Positions 31,670 to 40,286 of a stretch of DNA of 64,000 nt are shown here, in pieces (position 1 is the stretch's first letter; each line of letters begins with the position of its first letter). The notes below the pieces were generated by a model. It was not told the DNA's origin and did no database searches. It saw only the letters and a list, made by a program, of their open reading frames with translations. Position numbers and translations under genes: made by a program. Location: assembly GCF_000013565.1 (NCBI RefSeq), contig NC_007802.1:1984001-2048000 (forward strand), given 5' to 3'. Source of the DNA: Jannaschia sp. CCS1 (GTDB lineage Bacteria > Pseudomonadota > Alphaproteobacteria > Rhodobacterales > Rhodobacteraceae).

Positions 31670-32881
31670 ATGCTACCGGTCGCGTTGAAATCCAAAGAAC
31701 TACGAAAGCTGTTTCTGGCTCAATTACCAGCCGATTTCGCAGATTGGTTGGACTTCGCGGCCATCGGCACGCTTCTGGCGTTCGTCTGGGATGCACCCAG
31801 CTACGCTTACGCTTTTCTTGCCGTCGGCATGGGCGCGCCGTATCTGCTCGTAGGCCCATTTGCTGGCGTGCTTGTTGATCGGTTGCCCATCCGCCGCGTT
31901 CTGTTCTGGAGCAACTTTGGACGCGCGCTCGCCACAGGCGCACTTTTCTTTGCCGACAACTGGGGCGTGTTGATTTGCCTTGTTGCAGTCCGTGCATCCG
32001 TGGACAGCTTCTTTACCCCAGCAAAGCAAGCGGCCATTCAGGCTTTGACCACGGAAGGCGACCGCGCGTCCGCCAATGGTTTGAGCCACGGTACCAATCA
32101 GGCGTCAAAGATCGTCGCCCCCGGTGCTGGAGGGACCTTTCTGATTTGGTTTGCACCTGCTCCAATCTTTATCGTCAACGCGATGATCTCTGTCTCGGCG
32201 GCGGTACTGTGCCTCCGGCTGCAAGATATCGAAAGGAATGAAAACCAACGGAAATCTGAAGGGACAGGGCTTTGGAGCGAAGTCAAGGAGGGGCTCGCTT
32301 ACGTGCGATCGCAGGTCGTTGTCAGGACCGTTTTGCTCATGATGGCAGCCATGTATTTCGCGATGTTCATCTATGACACCTTCATAGCGCCCCTCGCACG
32401 CGGTCTTGATTTTGAACAACAGCATTTGGGGTACGCGCTGGCAGCTGTTGGGGCTGGCGGGGTGTTCGGTGCAATTGTGTTCTCGTTCCTGGCGGAACTC
32501 AAAAAACCGCAAAGGTGGATCGCGGTCGGAACGTTTGTCGGGGGCGCCATGCTCCTGACGCTCGGAATCTTTGATCTCCTGAGCGCATCCATGCCCCTTC
32601 AGGTTTTCATACTTCTCTTCCTAGTTTTGGGACTGACGTCAGCCATGGCCGTGATCCCAGTGCGCATCATCTTGCAAAACACTGTTTCGCCCGACCGGAT
32701 GGGGTCGGTAACGGCACTGAGCGAAGCCGCAAATACTTTGGCGCTGCTGACCGCACCATTTGTGGGCGCATTGCTGGTCAGTCTCTTTTCCGTTGGAGCG
32801 CCTTTCACAGTCGGCGGTTCCATTCTTCTAGTTGCGGCTGTAGTGATTTCGCGCCTCGAGCTTGATCAGTCCAAAAGCTGA
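31670..32881 (+). CDS. Major facilitator superfamily transporter
   Basis: A 403-residue MFS protein with about twelve hydrophobic helices, of the MFS_3 (enterobactin or macrolide exporter-like) type. Visible are the loop 2-3 signature FAGVLVDRLPIRRVLFWSN and, near the middle, FFTPAKQAAIQALT, typical of that branch. ATG at 31670 (MLPVALKSKELRKLF) is preferred: the in-frame extension to 31616 lies in repeat-derived sequence and encodes an atypical Cys-rich leader. It is a lone gene between repeat copies. An efflux role is probable; the substrate is unknown. Confidence 0.85.
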   Translation: MLPVALKSKELRKLFLAQLPADFADWLDFAAIGTLLAFVWDAPSYAYAFLAVGMGAPYLLVGPFAGVLVDRLPIRRVLFWSNFGRALATGALFFADNWGVLICLVAVRASVDSFFTPAKQAAIQALTTEGDRASANGLSHGTNQASKIVAPGAGGTFLIWFAPAPIFIVNAMISVSAAVLCLRLQDIERNENQRKSEGTGLWSEVKEGLAYVRSQVVVRTVLLMMAAMYFAMFIYDTFIAPLARGLDFEQQHLGYALAAVGAGGVFGAIVFSFLAELKKPQRWIAVGTFVGGAMLLTLGIFDLLSASMPLQVFILLFLVLGLTSAMAVIPVRIILQNTVSPDRMGSVTALSEAANTLALLTAPFVGALLVSLFSVGAPFTVGGSILLVAAVVISRLELDQSKS

Positions 32882-33049
32882 CGTGCGGTCACATCTTATG
32901 TCTGTCCGCTTTGTCCCGCATCCAATCCGTATATACGCGTCGCAGCGAGCGGCGATCTTTCCCAATGATGTCACCCGTAGTCCGCGCTGCAAAGGTGTGG
33001 GAAGAGCCCATACCAGCAAATTCTGCGACCTACTCTGATGTTGGCCTAC

Positions 33050-33706
33050 TCAACCTGTCAACGACGCAATATCCGCAGCCAGGTGGTCACTGCGGACAAT
33101 CGAACCGTGACACGGGACTATTGTTGTTGGCGGTAGGTCGGTCAACGTGGATTTGACAAACGCCGAATATGTCCCTTTGTCCTCAATTCCGTAGGTCGGG
33201 AAGGTGCCCAACAGTTCAATCTGCGTACTAATGTCACCCTCTTTTCCCGAAGGCCCCTTGAAGGCATCACATACAACCCAAACCGTGTCTTCACTTGTCA
33301 CACGCGTTAACCAGACTTCGCCTGTCTTCAGCCCCTGTGGCTCAAGGATCTTTGCACCATCCGGCAGCAGGTCGTTCAGCGGTTGCAGCCCTTCAAATGA
33401 CAGGCCAGTCTGTTGCTCAAGGCGTGGCCGCGCCCGTTCGGAACACACGAGCGCGGCACCCGCAAAGGCCTTTGCGTATTCCGAAAGGCCTTTGTTGTGA
33501 TAGTGATTTGGTGCGAGCAGGAATGCGACTTTGCCAAGCTTTGCGAGGCTCGTTCGGGCTGCATCCCCCAAGCCCAGAACCGGACTGTAGAGGCAGAGTG
33601 AGCCGTCGCGCAGCTGCAAAGCGGTGCATCGCAATGTGCCCTTTTGAGCAGACCACAGGCCCCTATGCTGCGGGATCGGGTCAAACCCGGAAAGCGATCT
33701 ATTCAT
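33050..33706 (-). CDS. DUF4336 / metallo-beta-lactamase-fold-like protein
   Basis: A 218-residue protein resembling the DUF4336 branch of the metallo-beta-lactamase fold: YSPVLGL, then a segment around LLAPNHYHNKGLSEY, then VWVVCDAFKG and TTIVPCHGS. The usual HxHxDH cluster is not complete (only NHYHNKG is seen), so metal-dependent catalysis is doubtful. ATG at 33706 overlaps the stop of the upstream membrane gene (ATGA); the longer frame to 33967 merely runs antisense-like through that gene. It is the third gene of a tetR operon on the minus strand. Function unknown. Confidence 0.7.
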   Translation of the reverse strand: MNRSLSGFDPIPQHRGLWSAQKGTLRCTALQLRDGSLCLYSPVLGLGDAARTSLAKLGKVAFLLAPNHYHNKGLSEYAKAFAGAALVCSERARPRLEQQTGLSFEGLQPLNDLLPDGAKILEPQGLKTGEVWLTRVTSEDTVWVVCDAFKGPSGKEGDISTQIELLGTFPTYGIEDKGTYSAFVKSTLTDLPPTTIVPCHGSIVRSDHLAADIASLTG

Positions 33707-34167
33707 GAAAGATCGGTTCCGTCTTTCGCCGTGAACCACCACACTATCAAAGCGGCTACGACCATTTCCAACCACGCCAACGGCAAGGCCAAGGCGAGCA
33801 CGCCGGGTGTCGCCAGGTTCATATTGTATAGCCCGAGCCAGAGGATCACGAACACCGACATCCAGACCCCGGTGCCGTATAGGATGGCGCGCAGCATGGA
33901 TGTCCCGAACACTTTCATTGCCATCCAAGGCAAGAGGGTTGCGGTCACGACCAAGATCGTATCCCACAGGCTCCAGATCAGAAACACGGGCACGTTCATT
34001 GGCGCGACGTCAGGCAGCATGGGAAAGGCGTCACGCATCATGGGCATGACGAATGCGAAGTATCGAAAGACCTCTGATGCGTTGATCCAAAGGAAGTTGA
34101 AGACAAGTGCCATGACGAAAGGCGACAGGCGCCGTGTGCCATTGGGACTGTGCGTGATCGTGCTCAT
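33703..34167 (-). CDS. Hypothetical four-helix membrane protein
   Basis: A 154-residue protein starting MSTITHSPNGTRRLSPF with four clear hydrophobic segments (about residues 17-40, 62-80, 90-115 and 125-147). No known motif is recognised. Both ends overlap neighbours by ATGA (tetR stop upstream, DUF4336 start downstream), which fixes the start at 34167 and implies a tight three-gene operon repressed by its own TetR. It may be a transporter-like partner of the DUF4336 protein, but nothing in the sequence shows this. Confidence 0.72.
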   Translation of the reverse strand: MSTITHSPNGTRRLSPFVMALVFNFLWINASEVFRYFAFVMPMMRDAFPMLPDVAPMNVPVFLIWSLWDTILVVTATLLPWMAMKVFGTSMLRAILYGTGVWMSVFVILWLGLYNMNLATPGVLALALPLAWLEMVVAALIVWWFTAKDGTDLS

Positions 34168-34751
34168 CTTGTGCGTTCCACGAGAAGACTGAGGAAATTT
34201 TCGACGGCGCGGCGCAGGACAGTTGCGTCGCTGACGCTTCGGGATCTGGTCCATAGTCCGTTGGTGAAGATGACCATCACCTCGGCCAGTTCCAGAGCCT
34301 TGTCCTGGTCGAATGCAGGTGCGGTTTGCCGAAGCGCCGCCGCGAAGCCCTGCCGCAAACGGTCGTTGTGTTGATGAACCAAGGCCATGACATCGGCGTC
34401 GTCTGGCGCGACTTCGGTTGCGGAATTGGCTACGAAACACCCCGGTCCGGGGAGCCCCGCCGCTTCGCCGTGCGCGATCTGCGTCTCAAAGTAGGCCGCC
34501 ACGCTGGTCAGATCGGCGCCCGCCGCCTCAACGACTTCGAATGCGGGGGTCACGACGGTTCGCTGATATTGGTCAAGACAGGCGAGGAACATCGCATTCT
34601 TTCCGCCAAACGTCGTGTAAATCCCGTGACGGCTGACCCCTGTCGCCCTGACCAAGTCGTCCATGGACGAGGCATAGAACCCATGAACCCAGAAACGGTG
34701 CAAGGCTCGGTCAGTCAGTTGGCGCGTGGTGAATGAGTTTAGGCGTGGCAT
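34164..34751 (-). CDS. TetR/AcrR family regulator
   Basis: A 195-residue repressor with a typical N-terminal helix-turn-helix (ALHRFWVHGFYASSMDDLVR, then ATGVSRHGIYTTFGGKNAMF) and a helical ligand-binding C-terminal domain including GLPGPGCFVANSATEVAPDD, as in the TetR_C_16 / AcrR-like branch. It is the first gene of the three-gene operon and probably represses it. Upstream, toward 34857, are only 105 bases before the sensor kinase gene ends, so its promoter lies in that gap. Confidence 0.9.
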   Translation of the reverse strand: MPRLNSFTTRQLTDRALHRFWVHGFYASSMDDLVRATGVSRHGIYTTFGGKNAMFLACLDQYQRTVVTPAFEVVEAAGADLTSVAAYFETQIAHGEAAGLPGPGCFVANSATEVAPDDADVMALVHQHNDRLRQGFAAALRQTAPAFDQDKALELAEVMVIFTNGLWTRSRSVSDATVLRRAVENFLSLLVERTR

Positions 34752-34856
34752 GGTGGGATGCGTAGCAGAATAAACGTTCTGCTACAAGTGAGCCTCGCCG
34801 AGAACGCAGCGATCGTCAGCAGTGCCCCGCCGATCAGGCGTTTCGGCGCACAGTCC

Positions 34857-36089
34857 CTACTGCGCGAAAGTCACGGTGATCGCGCTGCCCTCATTTTCTG
34901 AAATGTTCACCCGTCCGCCATGCGCTTGCGCGATCTGCTGCACAAGCGGCAGGCCCAAGCCGTATCCCTCGACGTTTTGCTTGTTACGACCCCGGTAGAA
35001 ACGTTCGAACACTTTTTCGCGGTCGTCAGTCGCAAAGCCTTTGCCTGCATCGCGCACCGATAGCGTCGTCTTCGCCGCGTGCGGCATCACCTCAACCTCG
35101 ATCGGCGGCGCGCCGTGACGCTCGGCGTTCGTGACGAGGTTGCGCACGAGGCGGCGCAGTAGTTCGCGATTGCCACGGATAAGGGCGGGTTGGCCTGCGA
35201 CGGACACGTCTGCATCTGCACACTCCTCTGCCACCAGACCCAAAAGGTCGATGTCGGGTTCCATTTCGATGGGTGCAGCGTCCAGGCGGCTTAGGGTCAG
35301 GATCTCGTCGATCAGGCTATCGAGTTGCCCGATATCGGTTTCCACATGTGCAAGGCGATGGGCCTCCCCCGTCTCGCGAAACATCTCCAACCCGAGGCGG
35401 ATGCGCGACAAAGGGGTCCTTAGTTCGTGGGAGGCATTGGCGAGAAGAACACGATGTGCATCGACCAACGCTTCGATCCTGTCGGCGGCATCATTGAAGC
35501 TGTGGGCCAAGGCGGCAATTTCGTCGCGCCCCTCGATGTGCGCCCGCGTCGACAGATTACCATCTCCAATGCGCTCAACAGCAACCTTCAGCCCCTCCAG
35601 GCGTCCCGTCAACCGACGCACCAGCGGGTAGGACGCAACTGCTACGGCCAGTGCGATTGAACTCAGCACAAGCACGAGCGCACCAACGCCGCCCAAGCCG
35701 GGAAAAGGGACGCGGGCCGCGACCATCCGGCCATCCGGCAGGGTCAGCAGACTTTCCGGACCGTCGTGCCAGTTGAGGTCTTCGACGGTCCAATCGCTTG
35801 TCTCGGGCATTGGCCGTGCAGTGATGAGCGCGCCTTGCGCATCAAACAACGCCAACTCGATGCTCAAATCCGCGCGGACCAGCTCCAGGGCCGAGGCCTG
35901 TTGGCTGACCGGAGCACCGGCGGGAGGCAATGCCTGGGCGACGGCACGTTGAGCCAAGGTGATGGCAGTCGCACTGGGTCGTTCCTCTGGCCCGAGACGA
36001 GAGAACGCGAAGGACGTGGTCAGGACCGTCAAGGTAAGCGCTGCGATGATCGTCAGGTAGATTTGCAGAAAGAGGCGCTGGCGGATCAT
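34857..36089 (-). CDS. Sensor histidine kinase (CpxA-like)
   Basis: A 410-residue two-component sensor kinase. Helix 1 (residues 8-30), a periplasmic sensor domain (31-130) and helix 2 (135-155) precede a HAMP domain. HisKA has the phospho-acceptor His221 in NASHELRTPLSRI. HATPase_c has N-box LVRNLVTNAERHG, G1 VRDAGKGF and G2 GYGLGLPLVQQI. All catalytic boxes are intact. Its ATG overlaps the response-regulator stop (ATGA). With the Spy/CpxP-like gene two genes upstream it forms an envelope-stress module analogous to CpxP-CpxR-CpxA. The signal is presumed periplasmic misfolding or metal, by analogy. Confidence 0.93.
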   Translation of the reverse strand: MIRQRLFLQIYLTIIAALTLTVLTTSFAFSRLGPEERPSATAITLAQRAVAQALPPAGAPVSQQASALELVRADLSIELALFDAQGALITARPMPETSDWTVEDLNWHDGPESLLTLPDGRMVAARVPFPGLGGVGALVLVLSSIALAVAVASYPLVRRLTGRLEGLKVAVERIGDGNLSTRAHIEGRDEIAALAHSFNDAADRIEALVDAHRVLLANASHELRTPLSRIRLGLEMFRETGEAHRLAHVETDIGQLDSLIDEILTLSRLDAAPIEMEPDIDLLGLVAEECADADVSVAGQPALIRGNRELLRRLVRNLVTNAERHGAPPIEVEVMPHAAKTTLSVRDAGKGFATDDREKVFERFYRGRNKQNVEGYGLGLPLVQQIAQAHGGRVNISENEGSAITVTFAQ

Positions 36090-36805
36090 ACGCGGTCCCT
36101 GACGTGTTTATCGCCATCGTGAATACGGGCAAAAACATAGCCCGCGCCGCGGACCGTGATGATCCGCCGTGGGTGTTTGGGGTCGTCCTCGATCTCCGCC
36201 CGGATGCGGGAAACATGTACATCAATGGAACGATCGAAGGCCTCAAGCGCTTCCCCTCTCAATGCGTCCATCAACGCATCACGGCTCAGGACGCGACCCG
36301 CCGCCCGGGCCAGCACCAGCAGGATTTGAAATTGATGGGTGGTCAGATCGCAGGGTCGACCATCCACACGCGCAACCATGGCGCCCGGGTCGATCTGTAA
36401 TCGGCCAAACTGGAGGGGAGTTGAACCTGCATGCGGGGACGTTTGGCCGCGACGCATGACGGCCCGCAAACGCGCCAGCAGTTCGCGCGGCTCGAAAGGC
36501 TTCGGCAGATAGTCATCGGCCCCGATTTCCAACCCGATGATCCGGTCCATCGGGTCGCCTTTGGCCGTGAGCATTATGATCGGCAGCGCGCTTTGGGCTT
36601 TGACATGGCGACAGACTTCCAGGCCGTCGATACCCGGCAGATTGAGATCCAGTATCATCGCCTCGAAACTCTGGCGCCCCTGAAGGCCCAATGCCTTTTC
36701 GCCGGTATCCACACGGGACACATCAAAACCGTTCCCGCCGAGATAGCTTGCGACCATCTCGGCGAGGCGTGTGTCATCTTCGACCAGCAGTATGGCGTCT
36801 GTCAT
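36086..36805 (-). CDS. OmpR-family response regulator (CpxR-like)
   Basis: A 239-residue regulator: receiver domain with acidic pocket Glu9/Asp10/Asp11, phospho-acceptor Asp53 (MILDLNLPG) and Lys82 (LTAKGDP), then a winged-helix effector (SRDALMDALRGEALEAFDRS, ending VRGAGYVF). It is translationally coupled to the kinase gene downstream and separated by 21 bases from the Spy/CpxP-like gene upstream, so the three are one operon on the minus strand. It probably activates that operon; no operator was identified with confidence. Confidence 0.93.
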   Translation of the reverse strand: MTDAILLVEDDTRLAEMVASYLGGNGFDVSRVDTGEKALGLQGRQSFEAMILDLNLPGIDGLEVCRHVKAQSALPIIMLTAKGDPMDRIIGLEIGADDYLPKPFEPRELLARLRAVMRRGQTSPHAGSTPLQFGRLQIDPGAMVARVDGRPCDLTTHQFQILLVLARAAGRVLSRDALMDALRGEALEAFDRSIDVHVSRIRAEIEDDPKHPRRIITVRGAGYVFARIHDGDKHVRDRV

Positions 36806-36826
36806 CGGGTCTCCTTGCAGCGAGGG

Positions 36827-37444
36827 TCAGTCTTCACCGCGGCGACGTTCGCGCATTTCGCGGAAGAATTCTATCCGCTCGGCCGCTGTTTGGCGCTGCT
36901 CGGCGGTCAGAATACCCGCAATCTCTGTCAGGGCCGTCACCATCTCACGGCTGACACGGTCGGCCTCCGCAAGACGTTCTGCGCGGATCGCCTCAAGCGC
37001 TTCGGCGTCAACGTCTTCAGCCAGGAGAAGGCTTTGCAGTTCCGTCGCCGCTTCACGGAACCCATCGGCGAGCGGTCGCATTTCCTGCACAAGCGCCACG
37101 ACAATCTCGGTGATCTGGTCGCGTTGCGCATCTGTTGCGCCCAACTCAATCGCGGCGTGGGCGACGCCCCGCGCGACCATGCGGTCGATTTCTTCCTCGC
37201 TCATGTCCTCGAACGGACTGCCGCGCCCCGGTCCGAACCCGTGGCCATGGCCGGGCCGAAACTGCGCCTCCATGAACTCCGGCGTACCGCCATCGGAAAC
37301 GAACTGGGCAAGGTGCTGCGCCGGACGAGTCTGCGCAATGGCCTGCGCCCCAAGCACGATGCAGGCAGCCGCAGCTATGCCTGCAAACAGACGACCACGG
37401 CCTGTTTTGTACCACTTTTTGTTGCTGTCATTCTGGTCGGTCAT
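36827..37444 (-). CDS. Spy/CpxP-like periplasmic protein (LTXXQ motif)
   Basis: A 205-residue protein with an N-terminal uncleaved or cleaved signal helix (FAGIAAAACIVLGAQAIAQ), a Gly/His-rich segment FRPGHGHGFGPGRG that may bind metal, and an all-helical C-terminal domain ending with LTAEQRQTA, the LTxxQ motif of Spy/CpxP chaperones. In other bacteria such proteins buffer periplasmic misfolding and feed back on CpxA-type kinases. It heads the operon spy-like, regulator, kinase. The His-rich linker suggests copper or zinc sensing, as in CpxP-like or CnrX-like relatives. Confidence 0.82.
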   Translation of the reverse strand: MTDQNDSNKKWYKTGRGRLFAGIAAAACIVLGAQAIAQTRPAQHLAQFVSDGGTPEFMEAQFRPGHGHGFGPGRGSPFEDMSEEEIDRMVARGVAHAAIELGATDAQRDQITEIVVALVQEMRPLADGFREAATELQSLLLAEDVDAEALEAIRAERLAEADRVSREMVTALTEIAGILTAEQRQTAAERIEFFREMRERRRGED

Positions 37445-37604
37445 CAGTTCGCCCCATGGCTGGTAAGTTTCGATGACCCAGACCTATGCGCGCGGTGTTG
37501 CTGACGTTTGTCGTGAACGTAAAGTTCTGTGAAGTCGGTAGCATCAGACCTCGGGACAGTTGCACAAAAGCAGAGAAGGGGCGGACCCGCGCGGTCAGAT
37601 GGTC

Positions 37605-37742
37605 GCCAAGGAGACGCAATTGATCATGACATATGACCCAAATCCGCCATTCGACACTGGTCATTCCGATAAGGCCGGACCGAAACTGGTTGCGATGATC
37701 AAGCATGGTTATGGGCGATGGCCTCAACAAGGCAGGCATTGA
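37605..37742 (+). pseudogene. Possible C-terminal remnant of a DJ-1/PfpI-like protein
   Basis: A short frame reads AKETQLIMTYDPNPPFDTGH and DKAGPKLVAMIKHG, resembling the C-terminal tail of DJ-1/PfpI-type proteins (the YDPQPPFDxG pattern from memory). No N-terminal part is present upstream. The rest of the 335-base gap (37445-37778) shows no gene. Confidence 0.3.
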
Positions 37743-37778
37743 GACCGCCAGAAGAAAACATGGAAGGATGGCCCTCGC

Positions 37779-38078
37779 ATGATCGGACTTCGCCGCGCCG
37801 CCGTGTTTGAAGGATGGACGTTGATCGTGCTCTTTGGTGTTGCCATGCCCCTGAAATATGGGGCGGGCGTCGAACAGGCGACGTCCGTGATGGGACCGAT
37901 CCATGGTCTCGCGTTCATGGTGTTCCTGTGGTTCGTGACCCGGTCTTGGGCGGAAGGCATCATCAACGGCTTCGGAACCGTCCGGCTGGTCCTTGGGGCA
38001 TTTGTACCGGGCGCAGGCTTCATCAATGAACGTTGGCTGCGTCGTCAGTCAGAAGAGGAGGGGCGCGATGCTCTATGA
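37779..38078 (+). CDS. DUF3817 membrane protein
   Basis: A 99-residue protein of the DUF3817 family with three hydrophobic helices. It begins IGLRRAAVFEGWTLIVLFGV and has GPIHGLAFMVFLW, the conserved central motif, then FGTVRLVLGAFVPGAGF. The function of the family is unknown; members sit near transport and haem-related genes. The last 11 bases overlap the next gene's start, indicating co-translation. Confidence 0.82.
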   Translation: MIGLRRAAVFEGWTLIVLFGVAMPLKYGAGVEQATSVMGPIHGLAFMVFLWFVTRSWAEGIINGFGTVRLVLGAFVPGAGFINERWLRRQSEEEGRDAL

Positions 38079-38463
38079 ATTGACCAAAACAGCGCATCTT
38101 GTCTCACTCTTCGTCTGGACCGGCGGCATGGTCGCCGTTGGACTGGCGCTCAGGTATCCGGCAGACGGCTTCCTGAAGCCGCTCAAAACCTATGACCGTG
38201 CCGTCACAACACCCGCCATGATCGCCGCTCTCCTGTTCGGCATTCTACTGGGCATTCAGGGCGGATGGTTCTCGTCCGGATGGCTTGGGATGAAGATCAT
38301 TCTGGTTCTGGTTTTGTCCGGTCTTCATGGCGCGCTGATCGGCAGGTTGCGCAAAGCGATCTGGGAAAGTCCGCGCGAGATCAAACCCGGAGGCAAGATG
38401 TTCCTGCCCATTGGACTGGTTGTTCTGACGCTGATTGTCTTGCTTGTGACGATCAAACCCTGA
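38068..38463 (+). CDS. CopD/HemJ-like membrane protein
   Basis: A 131-residue, four-helix membrane protein. MLYELTKTAHLVSLFVWTGG contains the helix 1 His-containing pattern (K-x-x-H) shared by CopD-type copper proteins and HemJ-like protoporphyrinogen oxidases. GMKIILVLVLSGLHGALIGR supplies a second His helix. ATG at 38068 lies inside the end of the DUF3817 gene. The decayed ccmE follows 20 bases downstream, so the original operon probably dealt with haem or copper in the envelope. Which of the two families it belongs to cannot be settled here. Confidence 0.6.
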   Translation: MLYELTKTAHLVSLFVWTGGMVAVGLALRYPADGFLKPLKTYDRAVTTPAMIAALLFGILLGIQGGWFSSGWLGMKIILVLVLSGLHGALIGRLRKAIWESPREIKPGGKMFLPIGLVVLTLIVLLVTIKP

Positions 38464-38483
38464 CTTTGAGAAGGAGTTGATCC

Positions 38484-38797
38484 ATGGCCTTTGGAGGTCC
38501 CAAAAAGCGAGGGCGCATCCAGATGATCCTGATCGCAACGGCGGACTGGTTGAGGAACGCACGCTGATGCGAGGCGAGGGCAGCACAATCACGTTTCGTG
38601 TGACAGATGGCTGTGGAGCCGTGCCGGTCAGCTACAATGGAATTCTGCGGGACCTTATTGCAAAGGCTCAAGGCATGATTGGCACCAGGCGATTCATCGA
38701 CGGCAACTGTGTGGCGACCGAAATTCTCGCCCGACATGATGAAACCTAAGAGCCCCGCGAGGTTTTAGACGCGCTTTAGGAGCAAGGTGTATATTGA
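38484..38797 (+). pseudogene. ccmE: Decayed ccmE (haem chaperone of cytochrome c maturation)
   Basis: CcmE carries haem on a His to apocytochromes in the periplasm. The start ATG at 38484 gives KKRGRIQMILIATA, the usual N-terminal anchor, but the frame then breaks. From about 38537 the frame one base off continues NGGLVEERTLMRGEG, then VPVSYNGILRDLI and ILARHDET, which contains the haem-binding His. Next TAA stands where Tyr is expected (HDETYxP), followed by EPREVLDAL, TAG and EQGVY. So there is an internal deletion of roughly 40 codons with a frameshift, plus two nonsense codons. The gene cannot make functional CcmE. It belongs with the two upstream membrane genes. Confidence 0.82.
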
Positions 38798-39012
38798 CCC
38801 GCAGAGGGCTGACTGGTCCAGTGTTCGGGTTCTGCTTCCGCGTTGTAGGGCGGCCCTAGAACTTCTGAGAGCGCAAAAACTGACAACAGTAAGTGTCTCA
38901 AACGGCCCGGCCTTGTTTGCGACATATGTCTACCAAGAATTGCCGTGACGACGACGAGGTCTTCTTGGCCAGAAATTTCCGTGACAAGAACGGTCGCGAT
39001 CATTGCCGCGTT

Positions 39013-39543
39013 CTAGGTTGCCGCATCACTCAGGAGCGCGTTCACATCGAGCGGGCGGCGCGCCATCTTCAGCGCTCCCCTTGCATCACGCGGCCAGTCT
39101 TCCGGCACACGGTCGTGGTAGAGCTCGATGCCATTGCCGTCAGGGTCATCCAGATAGACCGCCTCGGAAATCCCGTGATCGGTTGCGCCCGACAGCGGAA
39201 TACCTGCTTCGACAACCCGGCGCACAGCCCCTGCGAGATCGGCGCGGGACGGATAGAGAATGGCGGCGTGATAGAGTCCCGTATGCCCCGGAGCGGGTGG
39301 TTTGCCGCCGCGGCTGGTCCATGTATTCAGGCCGATATGATGGTGGTAGATCGTGCCGTCCTCGCCCGCCATGGGCGCGCCCAGAAACGCCGCATCATCC
39401 CCAATACGCGCCTGCACCTGAAACCCGAGCACGCCACAATAGAACGTAATCGCGCGATTAAGGTCGGCCACGCGCAAATGCACGTGGCCAATGGTGGTTC
39501 CGGCCGGCGCTATATAGGCTGGCTGCTCAGTCGCCCATGTCAT
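39013..39543 (-). CDS. VOC superfamily protein (glyoxalase / extradiol dioxygenase-like)
   Basis: A 176-residue protein with two beta-alpha-beta-beta-beta modules of the vicinal oxygen chelate fold. [20 protein letters not shown] carries the first metal His, [12 protein letters not shown] and [20 protein letters not shown] the second and third (His and Glu). The GNGIELY motif is typical of catechol 2,3-dioxygenase-like members. Its ATG overlaps the azoreductase stop (ATGA), so it is the second gene of a two-gene operon. Both are likely controlled by the divergent LysR gene in response to a quinone or electrophile, an inference from context. Confidence 0.88.
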   Translation of the reverse strand: MTWATEQPAYIAPAGTTIGHVHLRVADLNRAITFYCGVLGFQVQARIGDDAAFLGAPMAGEDGTIYHHHIGLNTWTSRGGKPPAPGHTGLYHAAILYPSRADLAGAVRRVVEAGIPLSGATDHGISEAVYLDDPDGNGIELYHDRVPEDWPRDARGALKMARRPLDVNALLSDAAT

Positions 39544-40154
39544 TGCGCTGCCGCTGTCAATTCGCTGTCAAGGGTTGCGATAAAGCCATCCATCGTCGCT
39601 TCGCCCATGTCGACAGCTTTGGCCCCGCCGCCTGCAACGATTGTAACGTTCTCGATTCCGATCACGCCCAGGATCAGTTTGAGATACTGCGGAGCGATCG
39701 CGCGATCCGCGATGGGGGACCCTTCAGAGTAAATGCCGCCCGACGCGATCAGCACAGTCGCCTTCTTGCCGGTGAGAAGACCTTTTCCATCCATGCCCAG
39801 TGTGATGCCCTTGCGGACAATGTGATCAATCCACGCCTTCAGCAGGGCCGGCACGTTGTAATTATAGACCGGCGTACCGATAACGAGCTCATCGGCGTTC
39901 AGCAACTCGGCGACCAGTTCGTCCGACAGGGCCAGTGCCTGCTTCATCGCATCGGTATGTTGATCCGGTGGCGTGAAGTAGGCTTCAAGCCACGGGGCTG
40001 TGACGAACTCCAAACCGGTTCCGGTCAGATCGCGCTGAACGACTGCGCTATCGGCATGGGCGGCTTTCCATTTGGCGACGAATGTCTTGGTTATGTTCCG
40101 AGAGATCGAGGCCGCCCCGCGCGGGCTGGTTTCGACAACAAGAAGTTTGGGCAT
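39540..40154 (-). CDS. azoR: FMN-dependent NADH-azoreductase (AzoR type)
   Basis: A 204-residue flavodoxin-fold quinone/azo reductase. [19 protein letters not shown] binds the FMN phosphate, [19 protein letters not shown] is the conserved isoalloxazine-binding stretch, and [15 protein letters not shown] is the third loop. ATG at 40154 is chosen because upstream in-frame sequence is in the divergent regulatory gap. AzoR enzymes carry out two-electron reduction of quinones and protect against electrophile stress. It is first in an operon with a VOC gene and divergent from a LysR gene 132 bases away. Confidence 0.93.
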   Translation of the reverse strand: MPKLLVVETSPRGAASISRNITKTFVAKWKAAHADSAVVQRDLTGTGLEFVTAPWLEAYFTPPDQHTDAMKQALALSDELVAELLNADELVIGTPVYNYNVPALLKAWIDHIVRKGITLGMDGKGLLTGKKATVLIASGGIYSEGSPIADRAIAPQYLKLILGVIGIENVTIVAGGGAKAVDMGEATMDGFIATLDSELTAAAQ

Positions 40155-40286
40155 GTATGGACTCCGATATGTTTGGTTATGCGCGCAACCGAGAGATCGC
40201 GCGCGATTTGCGCCAACATCACGAAGTTCTCTCTTCCGAAAAACTGATAAAAAGGTGATAAAGATCATCATCTGGAGTGATGTTTT
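40155..40286. promoter_or_regulatory. Divergent azoR/lysR control region
   Basis: A 132-base gap. TGATAAA occurs twice as a direct repeat (40245-40251 and 40256-40262, 11 bases apart), followed by GATCATCA. GGAG at 40274-40277 serves the GTG start of the LysR gene. It is a plausible binding site for the LysR protein; no -35/-10 pair was assigned with confidence. Confidence 0.45.

Noticed and set aside
33707-33967. N-terminal extension of the DUF4336 protein
   Set aside because: It runs out of frame through the upstream membrane gene; the ATGA-overlapping ATG at 33706 is the natural start.
34168-34440. N-terminal extension of the four-helix membrane protein
   Set aside because: It runs through the tetR gene in another frame and is Arg-rich; ATG at 34167 overlaps the tetR stop.
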